From contig CM022670.1 in the NCBI GenBank assembly GCA_012295275.1, positions 4,898,264-4,962,263 of the forward strand: DNA of 64,000 bases, in the 5' to 3' direction. The notes under the pieces are model-generated. The model had not been told where the DNA came from, did not search any database, and worked only from the letters and a program-made list of their open reading frames with translations. Origin of the DNA: Chrysomallon squamiferum (Eukaryota; Mollusca; Gastropoda; Neomphalida; Peltospiridae). Below, one piece after another: positions 1 through 13,187 of the stretch. Position numbers and translations under genes: made by a program. Each line of letters opens with the position of its first letter. Within the stretch, counting starts at the first letter, position 1.

Positions 1-936
1 GAATCCCTATTGAAAATTAAGCCAAAATTGATTTCTGAAGATGATCTATTGTCTGTGGAAAGTCTGGATGATAATAAAGGTGTTACATCTCTGAACATTA
101 ATACCAAGAACAATGAATCATCTTCAAGAAATGTTATTAAATTGAAAACATCTTCACTTTTGGAAAGAACTCCTTCTGAACAACAACAGAATTCTTCCAG
201 TTCTGTTGAAACATCTCCACAGAACATACTAACTTCCAAAATACAATTATTCAACAGCTGTGAAAACCTCACCTCAGAGCAGAAGAGCTTCACTTATTCT
301 GATTCTCATAATGGAGATTCAGGTGTGGAATTTGATCATGTACAGAGTTCACTGAAATCAGACATGACATGTTCCAGTGCTGATTTGTCAGCTGAAAAAA
401 CCCCAGCTCAGAAAATAGATTCACCAGCTTCATCTACATCTTCATCTTCATTAGAAAATAAAATCAGTGGCATTGATACATATCTTAGGGCAGGTGATTG
501 CATGTTTCAAATATTAAGTTCAGTTTCTGTTGGAGATCTGTGAAATGTAGGCTGTCAGGATTGGTTTATATTACACTTTTTTTGTTTTTTTTTTAAGTAT
601 AATGTATTGAATTATCCATAACAATTTTGCATTCAAGAGAGAAGAGTAACTGATGGGCCAGTTATTTGAAAATCATTACCCATTTACCATAAATTATATA
701 TGATTTATATTTTTATGCATAGTATACTGAGTCATACATAATTTTATATCCAACAAACAGATCTGATGGCAGGCTAATTCGTTTGTGTTTATAAATATTT
801 ATATTTTGGATGTTTATGTTCTGCCTTCAGAACACTAATTTGATTATCATAATTTGTGTTCAGAATGTTAGAACTGTTTCTTTGTTTATACATTTCAGTT
901 ACAATTGGACGTGGAAAACGATTAAATATGCAGTGA
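1..936 (+). CDS. 3' end of an unrecognised Ser-rich protein (partial)
   Basis: The frame is open from base 1. It encodes about 164 residues of a low-complexity, hydrophilic, Ser/Thr/Asn/Glu-rich tail with runs such as SSSS and TSSSS and no domain I recognise. Reading straight through gives a stop at 541-543. A better model splices at CAG|gtgatt (donor 494-495) to an acceptor tttcag ending at 898. The exon 899-936 then restores the frame (phase 1) and ends the protein in a basic GRGKRLNMQ tail before TGA at 934-936. The rest of the gene lies left of the window. The tail suggests a disordered C-terminus with a conserved basic end, but I cannot name the family. Coding status is fairly sure because of the long open, compositionally biased frame; the last exon is an inference from splice signals. 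Confidence 0.6.
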
Positions 937-2301
937 TGTAAGTATAAATACTTAATCATGTGATTTCAAATGCACTATTATATTCTATTTAATAAATATA
1001 TTAGATTTCATTTTCAGGAGAAAACATTCCCCTCTGATTCTGGCAAATGTGATTTGACAAAAAAAAAAAAAAAAAAATGTTTTGGCTTTATATTTCATTT
1101 GATTGTGTGTCTGCTGAATTATTTGGTTTTCCCTTTATAAATATAATGAATATACTTTGTTACCCAAATATAACATCAAAAATTATGCTTCTGGGTATCT
1201 TATATTCATATAATGTCTTCTTTGTCAACTAAACTTTGAGTAGTAGATAGGAAATTCTTCTTTGGCTATATTCTATGTTACATTGAGCAAAGCAGTTAAT
1301 AATAAACATTTATAATTTCTTTTTTTCAGAAAACTCATGGAAGAATTTGAGTGTTGCAGTTTTGTATGGTTGTTAGCCAATTTTCAAAGATCATCCAGTT
1401 TCAATTATGCAGTTCATATGGGTTTAAATTTTAAATGTTCTGTTCCATTTACAAATATAGAAACAGCTATGTTATTATTAATTTGTTGCATTTAAACTTT
1501 TGGTGCTATTGACATGTTATATTTGTTGCATTCTTCCAGTTTCTTCAGTTTTAAGTATAATTTAGTCATATTGCAGTAAAAATACTCCTTTTTCAGAAAA
1601 GGTAAAAAAAATCACTTTTTTAAAAAACAAATAGGCATTTGTCTAGACTATATTTCATTTTGTTTCAGATTTGTTTTATTCAGTTTCTTTTTCAGTTTTG
1701 CTTTGATTAATACAAGAATCTTACCTTTAGCTTGAGAAATTGTTGCAAATAGTTAAACAGATCAATAATAATTTTTAATTAAAATTTAGAGCTTTTGTCA
1801 GCATATGTTGTTATAAAAATCAAAGGTGGATACATGACACACGTACCACCATATCTTTCAGTTTTCAGATTTGTTTTTATAATTAGTTTCTAACCTGATA
1901 TGGAGACATTATTTTTTCATTCTACTTATGTTTCAAAGAAGAGATAATCATAAACATTTTATATTGTTTCAACAGTGCTTTGAGAATTAAACAAAGTGTT
2001 TTTTCAGTATATCTTATATATTTCCTCATAAAACTGTACTTATATTTTATTTAATTACAATATATAAACAAGATCCCATCATACTTTTCCATCAATGATT
2101 TTATGAAAATAGATGTTTTTGTTAACTCCTTTTACTAGTCATAAAATCAAAATGGATTACAAAATACTTCTGTTGTGTATTTGTTTTGTTTTGAATTGTA
2201 AAAGCCTTCAAATATTTATATTTATTGTCAGCTGTATCATTGTCAATATAATAATTTGTTTTTAATTTCTTTGCTTAGATAGATACTTTTAAAACAAAAT
2301 A
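937..2301. other. 3' UTR and AT-rich intergenic DNA
   Basis: No coding signal. Possible polyadenylation hexamers AATAAA of the upstream + strand gene occur near 991 and 1301. There is a poly(A) run at about 1060-1077. The rest is AT-rich sequence without recognisable features. Confidence 0.5.
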
Positions 2302-2876
2302 CAATGGTACCTTGACTTACAAGTTTTTCAAGTTACGAGCAGTCAGCTGGTCAATATTTTTGCTTGAGTTTTGAGCCAAAATCCGAGTTACAAGTGAGCT
2401 TCAGATATGCCACTGCTATTTGGCGCAATGAATAACATAACATCTGGCCAGCATCCTACATCTGACTCGTTTGCTTCATGTGGTTACCTATAGGTGGAAG
2501 CATCTCTGTTGTGTTGTGCTCACGTTTTGGGAGTATTTTGACAATTTTTTTTTTTCTGGCCATGGACTCAACAAAGGTGCAACTCCAGCCAAAGGCGTTA
2601 AAATGATTTGTCTGATCTCCAAGATAAATACACTTTACAAAACCATTTTTTTACTTTTTACATTCTCTTTTGTTTTGTTTTTTATACAATATTTGTCATT
2701 TATAAATACATTTTTCTTATTTAAAAACATGTTACAAAAAAAAGGTTTAAATAAATGGAGTGGTTTTTGGGAGCTGGAATGGATTAATGGTATTTCAATT
2801 AATTTCACTTGAGAAAACTGATTTGATAAAACAGCTGTCACTGAACGAATTAAACTTGTAAGTCAAGGTGCCACTA
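2302..2876. mobile_element. TA-flanked MITE, Tc1/mariner-like termini
   Basis: The two ends are inverted copies. The left begins CAATGGTACCTTGACTTACA and the right, read on the other strand, begins TAGTGGCACCTTGACTTACA. The shared stretch continues AAGTTT. Both ends are flanked by TA (2300-2301 and 2877-2878), the target duplication of Tc1/mariner-type elements. The 575 bp interior has no transposase-like protein, so it is non-autonomous. The 113-codon open frame at 2471-2812 inside it has no resemblance to a transposase and looks fortuitous. Confidence 0.8.
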
Positions 2877-5800
2877 TATTTAGCATTTTCAGTTTAAATG
2901 ACAATTTTCTTTTTAAGAAATCAACATAATACACAGCAAAATAAAGTGCTTATTTTTTAAAAAGATTGATTTCAACTGAGAAGATATTTATATTTTTTTG
3001 TTTTTTGACATGTTTTCTCTGTATTATTTGAAAATGTAACTGAATTTTACTTGTCTTTTACTGTTGTAAATATTACATTAGTAGATGCAATAATTCAGTT
3101 ACCTATTGTTCCATTTTTCATTTATTCATTTATGGATGACAAATTAAAATTATATTAAAAGTTTTATTGTTCTTTTTTTTTTTTCTGTGGCATTTTATTG
3201 TTTTAAATATTTAATTGACAGCCACTGATTTTTTTTCTGATTTACCAGACTGTCAAAGTTGCAGATGTTATCTTTTATAAAATTTTAAGACTTACTTTTA
3301 AGTTCCAGTAATAAATAAAAAAGGATTGAAAGATAAGATAAAATATTTAAGGATAAAAAAATGACAGTAAGAAGTAAGTGAACTTAAATTGAAATAAAAT
3401 TAATGTAACTGCAACAGAAAAATATCATTTTCACATTTACTTCAGTATTCTAGAACAATGGGCAAGCTGAAGCTTGGTAAAATCACTGGACAAATAATCT
3501 AAAAGGATAAAATATACATCCATAAAGCTTTCACTGGCAAAATCTGCCCACCAGACACCAGGGCAGTGGTAAATTACCACTATAGAAAAGGTATATTTTA
3601 AATATTTTCAGTAACAAACAGTTTTTAAAAATAAGTCTGTTTATTTCAATTCACACACAGAATATAAGATATGTTACAAATCCTTTTATTGTTAAATTCA
3701 TGCAAACTCTAGATTATGTTAAACAAAATAAAAATAAACATTGTAAATGTGTAAATCTCTTGCACCATAATAAAAATATATCTCACCATTAAAAGTAAAC
3801 AGAAAGCAAAATAAAACAATTTTCTGAATACAGATCCACTGTTCACTTTTCAGTTATACAAAAAAATTAACAATCTATTATCTGTAACAATGGTCAACGT
3901 AAAAACTGATAAACAAAGTGTTATATATACTTCAATCTGCTACATAAAGAATGATGATGTTTGTGTTACATTTCCATCAATAACATTTGAATAATCTTTT
4001 TAGTTTATGGTTGAATGTGAGAATGATTTTTTTTATCTCCTTCACTATATTGTAATTACAGTGTCCATCTTGTAACCATATCTTGTATTATAAAATAAAA
4101 TTGCTAAAATAATTTAGTAACATTTTACAAAAGGCTAAGTAACAGAAAAGGAGTACATTAAGTTTTGTGCAAAATAAAATCACAGTTATGTGTACATTTG
4201 TTGCTTTAAGGAAATACTGTACTGTTTTAAAATTTGTATTACATAAATTAATAAATATGTAAATATTCTTCATTGCTTTTACTTGAACATCTGTTGAAAT
4301 CACACTTTGGAATGGACATTCAGTGATTCTTCTCCAAGTTTAATAATCTCTTTGGAACTAGCTGCCAACCAAAGACATATATTTACTGCACCAAGAATAA
4401 AGTCCCATTATCTTTGTAAGGGTCAGAGCACTGGTCTAAATCATGATAATGCAGAATCTATCCTCCTCTCTGTATCTCTTGGGCCATTTTTCCATTATAC
4501 TCTATGCCACATGACCACTTTATCAAACCATCATTTTGTACTTTTCTGTTGGAATGTACATATAAAAAGTTACTTTACAAACAGAACATTGTTGCCGATA
4601 TTTTCCCTAAAATATAAATCTAATACCAAGTATGTGTTACATAATAGAGTAATAGTAATTTATAAAAACAACAATTATTAAAATGGTTGTTGGTTGTCAA
4701 ACAATTTAAAAGAACAAAAAAACAAGACCAACTGCCACAACAACTAGGCTAAAATTATTGATTAGCAGCAAGTGATCTTTTATATACCCATTCTTAAGGG
4801 CATTGCATACCAGAACTACTTGTGTAGCATTGCTGATGCATGATTTTTTTCACACTTTTCAGTATGGTTTCATGAATACATGCTCAAACTGATGAAGTCT
4901 ATTAGAGGAATTCATGAACAGGTTCCCTCTTGTTCATTCTCATTCCCACTAAAATTTCCTGAACTTCTGAAATCAACTCAAAATGTATATGAATAAATTA
5001 TGCAAAACTAGGATAACTTCCTATTTCCAAAAATTGGTGCATAAATCGTGGCAAAATGATTTTGTCTCCACACCTCTATATAAGCATCTCTTTTTCTAAT
5101 TCATATCAAAAATAGTAGTAAAATCTTCTGAACAACTGGTTTGCAATAGCCTTTATAGAAAGGAAAACAAATAAACCAGTCATGTGGCTAGCTCGAAAGT
5201 GAATTGGTACAACAGTTTCATGATCATGCACCCAACAAATACCATAAGTCACAGAATTGAAGTAACCTGAAAACTAATTAAAGTGTTCTATTGTGTCATG
5301 AAACAAAATAAATTTGTTCTAATCTTAATCCCATTGCATTCAGTCGGAATCTGCAGAAAAATGTTCAGAACAAGGAAAAGTTAGTATCAAGCTGCAAATA
5401 TCACACAATCGTCACAGTAAAGACAGTCACTTCATAATAATCTTGAGTAAATATTTTAGGTATGCATGCACTTACACCATGTATCTGCCTGGCCTGGTAT
5501 AGAAATAAATATGAATTAATACTTTAACAACAATGACTGATTTCTATAGGGTCAACACCTGGAAAATCCTTTTTCAAACAATTACACTTCCTACACCTCA
5601 AAGGGCCTGAATTGAAAACAAAGGAGCAACTCACAGCAAGTGACAAACAACAAAATATTCAAATCAGGCTTGGTTGGAACTATGTCTGAACTAACATACA
5701 ACATCCTGGTTTTGAATAAATATTTAGGTATTACCTCTAAACTTAACTGATTTTAAAAACAGTCATAAGAATGTGTTGGTATTAATGTAAAATCACACTG

Positions 5801-6299
5801 GTTTTCAAATCAACACAAATACACAAATGTCTATTACTGGCACTAACTCACACTTAAAATACTTTTTATCTGATACCACAATTTTGGTACTGGCACTAAA
5901 TTCCACACTCCACACACACACTGGTATTGAATATACACATACATAAATTTTCTGAAGACATCTAACTGAAAAGATTTTGGATTTGACATAAACGTTAGCA
6001 TTTCTTTTTCACTATAAAAGTATTTCATAATCCAGAAACTGTTGAAAAATGAGGGTCTTAGAATCAACTAGTTGTAACTCTTACAGACCCCTACCACAAT
6101 ACAATTACCTTTAAAATCAGTAAATAAAACATGCTCTATCTATCAACAGAACTAAGAATTGCTTATAAGAATAATATATATATATATAGTAAATGTTTAT
6201 GTATTAGATAAACAGTTTCAATATTTTGAAATAAGTGAAACTTCCATTCATTTCACTGAAAAGAAATGCAGTTATATATAAACCAAGTACCCATTTGTA
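2877..6299. other. intergenic, probably including the SLC25A15 3' UTR
   Basis: This is AT-rich DNA between the MITE and the minus-strand SLC25A15 stop codon. Part of it, next to 6299, should be that gene's 3' UTR. TTTATT (AATAAA on the minus strand) occurs near 3687. A 124-codon open frame on the + strand at 4307-4681 has no recognisable motif and no splice-consistent neighbours, so I do not call it a gene. Short (TA)n at about 6174-6188. Confidence 0.45.
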
Positions 6300-8971
6300 T
6301 TAATCTCTTGAATCCACAACTTTATAGAGCACTTTTTTAGTTGTCTCATAGGCTAAGAAAAGAGCTCCGGTGGCTGGGAAGGTCCTTACTAATGTTGGTC
6401 CAAGTCCTTTGTACAGTGCTTTTATGCCTGAAAAACAATACAAGATTCACTTTTATTACAATGTTTTTACCACACACACACACACACACACACACCAACA
6501 TTTATAAAATGTTTAAAGAAGTAGGATATTTTCTAGAAATGTTTCTGATCTGACAGAAATTAAGTGAATTTACTGCTGAACTATCAATAAATATATAACC
6601 CTTCATTATGTCAAATGTTTTCAAGAAATGTTTCTAATAAACATTTATGTGGATTTAAAACACATCTGATGAACACAAAACATTTAATGATTTCTAAACT
6701 ACACCAAAAACGTTCCATGTTAAGGGAAAATTTTTATGTAATATTACTGATCTTCCAGTAAAATGAATTTCATTAATTTCATAAATAATTTACTGACATG
6801 TTTTGAGGTTTCTACAAAAATACCTTCATTTCGTAAAATATCCAAAAACACAACTCTGAAACTTAGAGTTTTGCCCGACACTGACTGAACCTGAATGCGA
6901 GATTTACAAACATCAGCAGGGAAGATTGCTATCCAAAGTGATACCCCTCCCATTCCACCACAGATTATTGTTCTCCATACACCTGAACAAAAATAACACT
7001 TATTTTTATTTTACATAAATATTTCTTGACACAACACAAAATATGGGAAGACATACATAAGAATGTTACAAGTAACAGCAAACAAACTATTTGATGACAT
7101 ATAGTGTTAAATAAAGCTATTTGTTTCTACATAAACATTTCACATACACAGAGACACAAATTTTAAAATGTTCTGCAGATAATAAAAATGAAACTTTATC
7201 TAATATTAAACAAAGTGAAATGAATGAGTTAGTGGTTTTACAGATAGATTTAATTTTTTTTAATTTTGCTGGTAATATGTCCAATATGATTTTGTATGAG
7301 ATCATAATAAATAGAAACAGACCTATATCATCTTTTGTCTTCCCAGCAGGGGTAAGTAGTTCTCGTGATATTTCATATCCACCAAAGAAAAAAAAATAAC
7401 CAGGCATCTCTCTCAAAAAAGTGCTTGTTAATCCTTTAAAGAGACCCTGTATTCCCTCTGTTCTTAGGATATCTCTAGTTAAACGCCAGGGGCCGCTGAT
7501 CAAAGAAGAAAAAAATTATTTAATGAATACTCATGAAAGTTTAATCTATGGTTTTATGGTGTGATGTGTATGGTTAAAAAAACTACAGAGATGACAGGAA
7601 CATCACTACTATTATTCTTCATGCAAAGTTTCCGAAAGCTGTCAATACAAAGTTATGGGAGGCACTGGTTGCACTGAACAGGAAAAATGAATTGTGATTT
7701 TTATGTCATTTGACCTTTCTGTTTACTCTACAATGGGACCCTTCACCTAAGTGTGAATATTGTTAAGGTATGCGTGGATTTGTCACATTTTTTCTTTTAA
7801 ATGTACTCAAACATGTGATACATGCCTTACTAACATACATTTTAAGTCTTTCCAAGCCTCCTTCCACATCTCCTTTCGTGGTCATCTCTCTCATGGCTTG
7901 CAGTCGACATTTTATCAGTTCAGTTGGACACAGGGCAAATGTTGAGAAGAAGGCAGCCCCAGATCCAGCTAGGGCATTCTCAAGAGGGTTTAAATGAGTC
8001 TCTGATGGTTTATTCATCAGTTTCATCACAATCTTTTTACACATTCCATAGGCACAAAACAGTACTGCATTTTCTGATATATTTGCAGCAAGTGAAGGCA
8101 CAGTCCCAGCATAAAGTCCTCTGACAATTCCATCCTGTCTGAATGTCTTAACAAAACAGTCTAAAGCATTTTTGTACAATTTAGGAAATGTCTGCATTTT
8201 CACTTTTACAGTGTCGAGTGGCTGCCCAACATACACAGTAGCCACACCTCCTGAAAGATTTATTTAAATTAAAATACAAATGAGTACAATCATTTTTTTT
8301 TCAGTTATCCTACAGTTGTAGCAAACAGTATTTACCATCCAGTGATCTCCAAGTCTGTTTTCTGTGTTTTCGTCATTACATTTTAGTAGGATGAGAATTT
8401 GCAAAATGAACTTAACACTATCATGAACATGTAATAAAAATGTGACAAGGGTAATCTGCAATTAGCAGACACTTTTTATTTCTCACGCTATTATCTTTAT
8501 AGGATTAAAATTCCTACCAATGATTCCCTCTAAAGTAAGAATAAAAGAGTATAACATTTTCATCTAATGTCTGTCAGATAAATGAATGAAGATCACTTTT
8601 GTGATTTTATGAAAGAAAAATTTCCATGTTTCTAATTTATGAAATAGAGAACTTTAAACAGGAAAGCATGTGCACACTTACTTTATTATAATAGAGCAGA
8701 ATTGGTCTTAAATATTTTCTGTTTCTTTTTTCTTTTCTTTTTAAAAATCTTGTACTGATGCTCACATCTGTCACTTTTAAACTAAATTAAAGTGAGAACT
8801 CGATTATCGAATAATAAAGGTTACTAGCTTTCTGACACATCTTCAAACACAGTGAGGAATGAGCTTACCTGCAACACCTCCTGTAAAATCTATAGCTCCA
8901 TCAATACCTGAATGACGAGCAGTTGAATCCTGCTCTTGTTCCACATTTATTAACTCAAGAGGTGGTTCCAT
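6300..8971 (-). CDS. SLC25A15: Mitochondrial ornithine carrier (SLC25A15-like)
   Basis: Mitochondrial carrier family protein that, by homology, exchanges ornithine and citrulline across the inner membrane for the urea cycle and polyamine or arginine metabolism. Coding exons, all phase-consistent: 8971-8869, 8250-7839, 7495-7323, 6982-6824, 6427-6300, giving about 324 residues (human about 301). All three carrier signatures P-x-[DE]-x-x-[KR] are present: PLDTVK in GQPLDTVKVKMQTFP, PTELIK, and PADVCK followed by SRIQ. Family landmarks include REMPGYFFFFGGYE in the third exon and ALFLAYE near the C-terminus. The start follows an acceptor ending at 8981, so a 5' UTR intron is likely. The N-terminus (MEPPLELINVEQEQ...) is longer than the human one. 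It could equally be called SLC25A2-like, since those paralogues are vertebrate duplicates. Confidence 0.93.
6469..6495. repeat. (AC)n microsatellite in SLC25A15 intron
   Basis: Pure AC dinucleotide repeat within the last SLC25A15 intron. Confidence 0.9.
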
Positions 8972-9558
8972 TTTTATAATCTGAAATAAGACAGCTGGTA
9001 AGATAAGAATAAAACAGCATAAAAGAAACAAGGTTAGACCGTAGGTGTTAATTTTAACTAAAAATCCTTTGAAAATAAACAAACAATAATTTGTATAAGG
9101 ATTTTGTACAAATCTCTTTTTTTATGAATGTCTGAAGGCATTTATAATTGTATTGGTGTCAAGGGGTGAATGTCTAATTTATTTCTCTAACCTTTAACTG
9201 TGAAAACAAATTTACAATAGTTTATTGTATTATGTTTGTACACAGAACACATTCGTGTACACCTGTCTGTAAGTATACACGTGTGCGTCTTAATTTTGTA
9301 ACTAAAAGGCTACTCAGCCTACTGTTTCTGTGTCACTGTCTCATCGTGTCTCACTGTCTGGTGTTACTTTTTAAACAGCTTTTTGCATGTTGACATTTTA
9401 AAATTATAAATGATTTCATTACTGATTATACAATCAGTTAGGTTATTTCAAAATTCATACCTAATAAATGAGTATTGAAAGCGTCAATAAATATAAATAT
9501 GTTTCATGTGATGACGTTATCTGCTGTGCATTTTCTATCCCTCGTGTCCTTCACCAAA

Positions 9559-9567
9559 ACCGGAAGT
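9559..9567 (+). promoter_or_regulatory. ETS/GABP-type site upstream of SLC25A15
   Basis: ACCGGAAGT matches the ETS-family (GABP/NRF-2) consensus common in promoters of nuclear genes for mitochondrial proteins. It lies about 590 bp upstream of the SLC25A15 start codon, in a less AT-rich patch. It is a single motif match, so the assignment is tentative. Confidence 0.3.
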
Positions 9568-9609
9568 ACACACCTCCATGGATAAAACCTTTTGTGTTTT
9601 TTGTTTTAC

Positions 9610-9610
<1 letters not shown>

Positions 9611-9665
<55 letters not shown>
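9611..9665. repeat. (TTA)n microsatellite
   Basis: About 18 uninterrupted TTA/ATT units, followed at once by a short (TG)n tract. The poly-Tyr and poly-Asn open frames across it are artefacts of the repeat. Confidence 0.95.
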
Positions 9666-11622
9666 CTTTCTGTGTGTGTGTGTGTATGCACACATGGTTA
9701 TTATTCCTCCACTTCACAGCAATCACTTAAATATATTATTACATTAAAAGAAAAAAAAGATTTTTTTTTGTTGTTGTTGAAACATGTTCTGTTATATAAT
9801 GATACTAAGTAATTTATCTATTATTTATTTATTATTATTATTAATTTACTTTTTGTACAGGAGAATTTGTTTTCTTAATAATATTAATAATAATAAATTT
9901 TCAGTGTATAAAAAATAGATGAAACAAGTATCTAAGAAAGTGTCTATATATATATATAAACACAGTAGTATGTGAAGGCCGAATTTCTGTGGAAACAGGC
10001 ACATTTTCAAAATCCCGTCCAGCTATCGTTAATCTATTACGAATAAAATCCTGTCTAACCTGGACGTTTAATGTGTGTGTGTGTGTGTATGTGTGTGTGA
10101 TACATTCTTCTCTGTACTGTTTATGACAAGAAAGTTATTATCATTGGCTGCTTTGGATTTCGGGTGTAATTCCTGAACGACGACAACAAAAAAGTTATAT
10201 TATAATTAGTTTGTCAACAGTGGCACACAATTTTGCTAGTACGATCATTTCATTAACAACGGCAATTTGCACCTTATTAGGCTACCGCGTGAGACGAAAT
10301 GACCGCGTTCTTTGAAGGCATAATAAATGATGATGCCATACCTCTTGTAATTACTATATGCTGATAAATGAACAAGATTATTATTATTGTCTGTTGATAT
10401 CTAAGTGAATGCAGAAGTCTACGTAAATACGTATGGAGCGCATTCTACATTGTCTTATTGAGTTTATCGTAATGGCACTGCGACTTAAAACACGGCGACG
10501 TATCGAACTTTCTAAAGCAAAATTAAAAGAAGATATTTCATCAAACAAACTGTGTAAAGTTACTTCTTCCTCAAGACACATTAGGTAGAAATGAGACAAT
10601 ACGACTTAACCAGGCTATTGTCACAAACATATTAATTAAACATTAAGATTTATACATCTATGTTCTATTCACGCCATTGCTGGACAAAATGTAGGCAAAA
10701 CTTCCAAGTGATATATTTAAATAATATAAAATAAATAAAAAGATAATATTAATTATTATAATAAATAAATTTTAAAAAGAATACTTAGACTTTGCCGTGT
10801 GTAAGGCGAGTTATTTTGCCCACGTCGATCCCTCCCCGTCAACCCTGACCATGCAGTTTAAGACGGACAGTATTCACTATTTGACATTTTAAAACTTCGT
10901 GACAATTACCAGCAGTTATATGAATCCAACATAAAAAGTCTGAATGGATTGATGATATACACATTCACAATGACCGAAGGACCGAACTTTCGAATACTGA
11001 CTTTCTTAAAATGATAAAACAAATTAAATCATTGGCTGCTACTACCGACAGTAGTCTTTTGCAACCGATTGTTAAACATGGAGGCCAGGACAAAAAAAAA
11101 AAAAAAAAAAAAGCGCAATCATCAGCGACATACTATTTCTTAGGTGACATTCGATAGACGTTTAATTGTAATATTCGTATAAAATACTAATTTAAAAAAA
11201 AAAAAAAAAAAAAACCGTTCCAGTTTCATGTCATTTTAATTTTTATAAACCGGTAGTTTAAAACAGCATATCACCTTGGTCCCAAGTGAATCCGGTTTTT
11301 ACAGTCTATTGTATAGACAGATAGACAGACAGACACATACATATATACACAGAACAAATGAGCAAAATATTTTTAATTTTATATTTTAAATAAACACTTA
11401 GAAGTGATACAAATAATGTTGAATAGTATTTATTTCCTGGAAATATCACATTCATTTATGCATATAATTTTTATTATCGTGTTTCTGAACATTAAGAGTT
11501 TTTATTTTTACAGATAATATCTTCTATATTAAGAGGGTTTTTAAAAGATTGATACATTAGGATTTGTAAATTAAACTATAAAATTTAATATTTTGAGGTT
11601 AATGTATAATATTTTGTAACTC

Positions 11623-11657
<35 letters not shown>

Positions 11658-12069
11658 TAATGCAGTATTCATTAGTGTCATTATGCATGAAAAATTTCAA
11701 ATTCTTCAGTATAAAATTAATTTTGTGAATAATGTTCAAGACATTTTGTTTTCTTCTCATGGCAATGCAGTTTTTCTTTCTTTAGTAATGTTTTTGACAA
11801 ATTAATCACAAGTTATTATCCAGATAATACTACAGAAAAATCGCTCATTTTAAATTCTTGGTTCAGTTTGTCCACAGCATATAAAAAGCATTTCTCCCAT
11901 TCATTCCTTACATCTGATATCCTTAAGAGATAATTCATCAACCAGTTATATCAAGCACCAACATGCTGTTTATAAATATAACTAAAAGGCACTTTTATAT
12001 TTTTATCTGTGATGCTTCTCTGCTTGTATCAAACATTAGCAAAACAGTCACAGTTGTTTTGTTTTTAAA

Positions 12070-12852
12070 CTAGGATATGGATGGACTGTTTGACAATGGA
12101 GAGTTATTTTCTAATTCTGCTTTTCTCTGGGCTTCTTTCAGAGCAGCTTCTTGTCTAGCACTTTGATGTTCTACAAAGTTGTGCATTATTCTTTGATTGA
12201 AACCCACATACCGATCAGTGCAGACATCAATACATTCAAACTACAAATAAATAAAAATAAGAATTCTTTTTTTTATAACATTTCATCACAAAGATACATA
12301 TTTTGAAATTGTACTATGAAAATAAAAAATTGTCTGTTAAATTGTATTATCTGTGTTTTGTTTGCTTTTGTTTTCTGTTGTTCTTTTAAGTTTTAATTTT
12401 ATTTTCATTTTTGTCTTTAAATTTTAAAATTTATTTGTTGTTTTTTTACAAAAATAATTATCTTTTTTTGTTGAAATGTAATTGTAAAAAATTTTCATAT
12501 ATTTTTGTATTATTACTTGTTTTTTTATAGGGTTATAAATGAGGAATGGTAATATACACATATTAACTAGAAATAATCTTATATGAATTTGCATTAAATA
12601 AGAAAATATAAACAAAAATAAAAACGTAATCCCTATACCTCTCTACCAGATATATTTTTGTTGTTGAAGTTTTCTATGCAGTGATTAAAACATTGCTCTG
12701 TCAGCTTATTATACAGCAGCAAGAAGTCCTTAAGCTGTAAATAAAATACTGTATATAAGAAAAAAGATCATAATTAAACCAAATTAAATATTAAGCTTTA
12801 CATGGCAAAATGATTAGTTTCTTTTTATAATCCAATTCATTCCTTATTGATA

Positions 12853-12894
<42 letters not shown>

Positions 12895-13187
12895 TATTAT
12901 TATTATTGTAATAATTATAATACAAAATAATAATAAAATAAAATAATAATATTAATATTAATATTAATAAAATAATTAAAAAGTAATAAATAGCTGTATT
13001 AAAATATCGAGCAAGTTACATCTGTGATCCAGTAGTAGTTCTAAGGCTGATAAGGCATCGTCGTTAGCAAGGTGGTCTCAAGTCACTTACTCAGGCAACA
13101 GGCACAAATTTAAACGCATGCCACCAAATCTATCGAAATGAACAGTGCACTCACATTCCTTTGTTGTGTTTCATCAGCTAAATTCAT
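12070..13187 (-). CDS. TIMM10B: Small TIM chaperone TIMM10B (Tim9b/Tim10b)
   Basis: Three coding exons at 13187-13155, 12734-12639 and 12240-12070 join in phase 0 to a 99-residue protein, close to human TIMM10B (103). Exon 1 encodes only MNLADETQQRN before a perfect gtgagt donor. Exon 2 encodes LKDFLLLYNKLTEQCF, the family's N-terminal helix, and the first CX3C (CFNHC). Exon 3 carries the second CX3C (CIDVC), a helix NQRIMHNFVEHQ and a Lys/Glu-rich tail ending SNSPSIS. Small TIMs are intermembrane-space chaperones. TIMM10B associates with TIM9/TIM10 on the TIM22 carrier translocase. The gene is head to head with arfaptin. TIM9 is the alternative, but the DFLLLYN..TE.CF pattern favours TIMM10B. 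None of these exons is long enough to stand out as an open frame. Confidence 0.88.
12854..12906. repeat. (AAT)n-(ATT)n palindromic microsatellite in TIMM10B intron 1
   Basis: AAT units run directly into ATT units, making a self-complementary tract. It lies inside the first intron of TIMM10B. Confidence 0.9.

Larger units (their letters stand above)
8972..12069. other. SLC25A15 upstream region and intergenic DNA
   Basis: Holds the 5' UTR intron and probable promoter of SLC25A15 (minus strand), then AT-rich spacer down to the TIMM10B 3' end. Stretches near 9540-9590, 10000-10330 and 10430-10520 are less AT-rich than the surroundings and contain CpG. Homopolymer A/T runs lie at about 11091-11112, 11192-11213 and 11625-11652. 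No protein-coding exon was recognised here. Confidence 0.45.

Noticed and set aside
4307-4681. 124-codon + strand frame
   Set aside because: No motif, no splice partners, and it lies where the SLC25A15 3' UTR is expected on the other strand.
9535-9726. Open frame with a poly-Asn run
   Set aside because: Produced entirely by the (TTA)n microsatellite; no conserved flanking protein.
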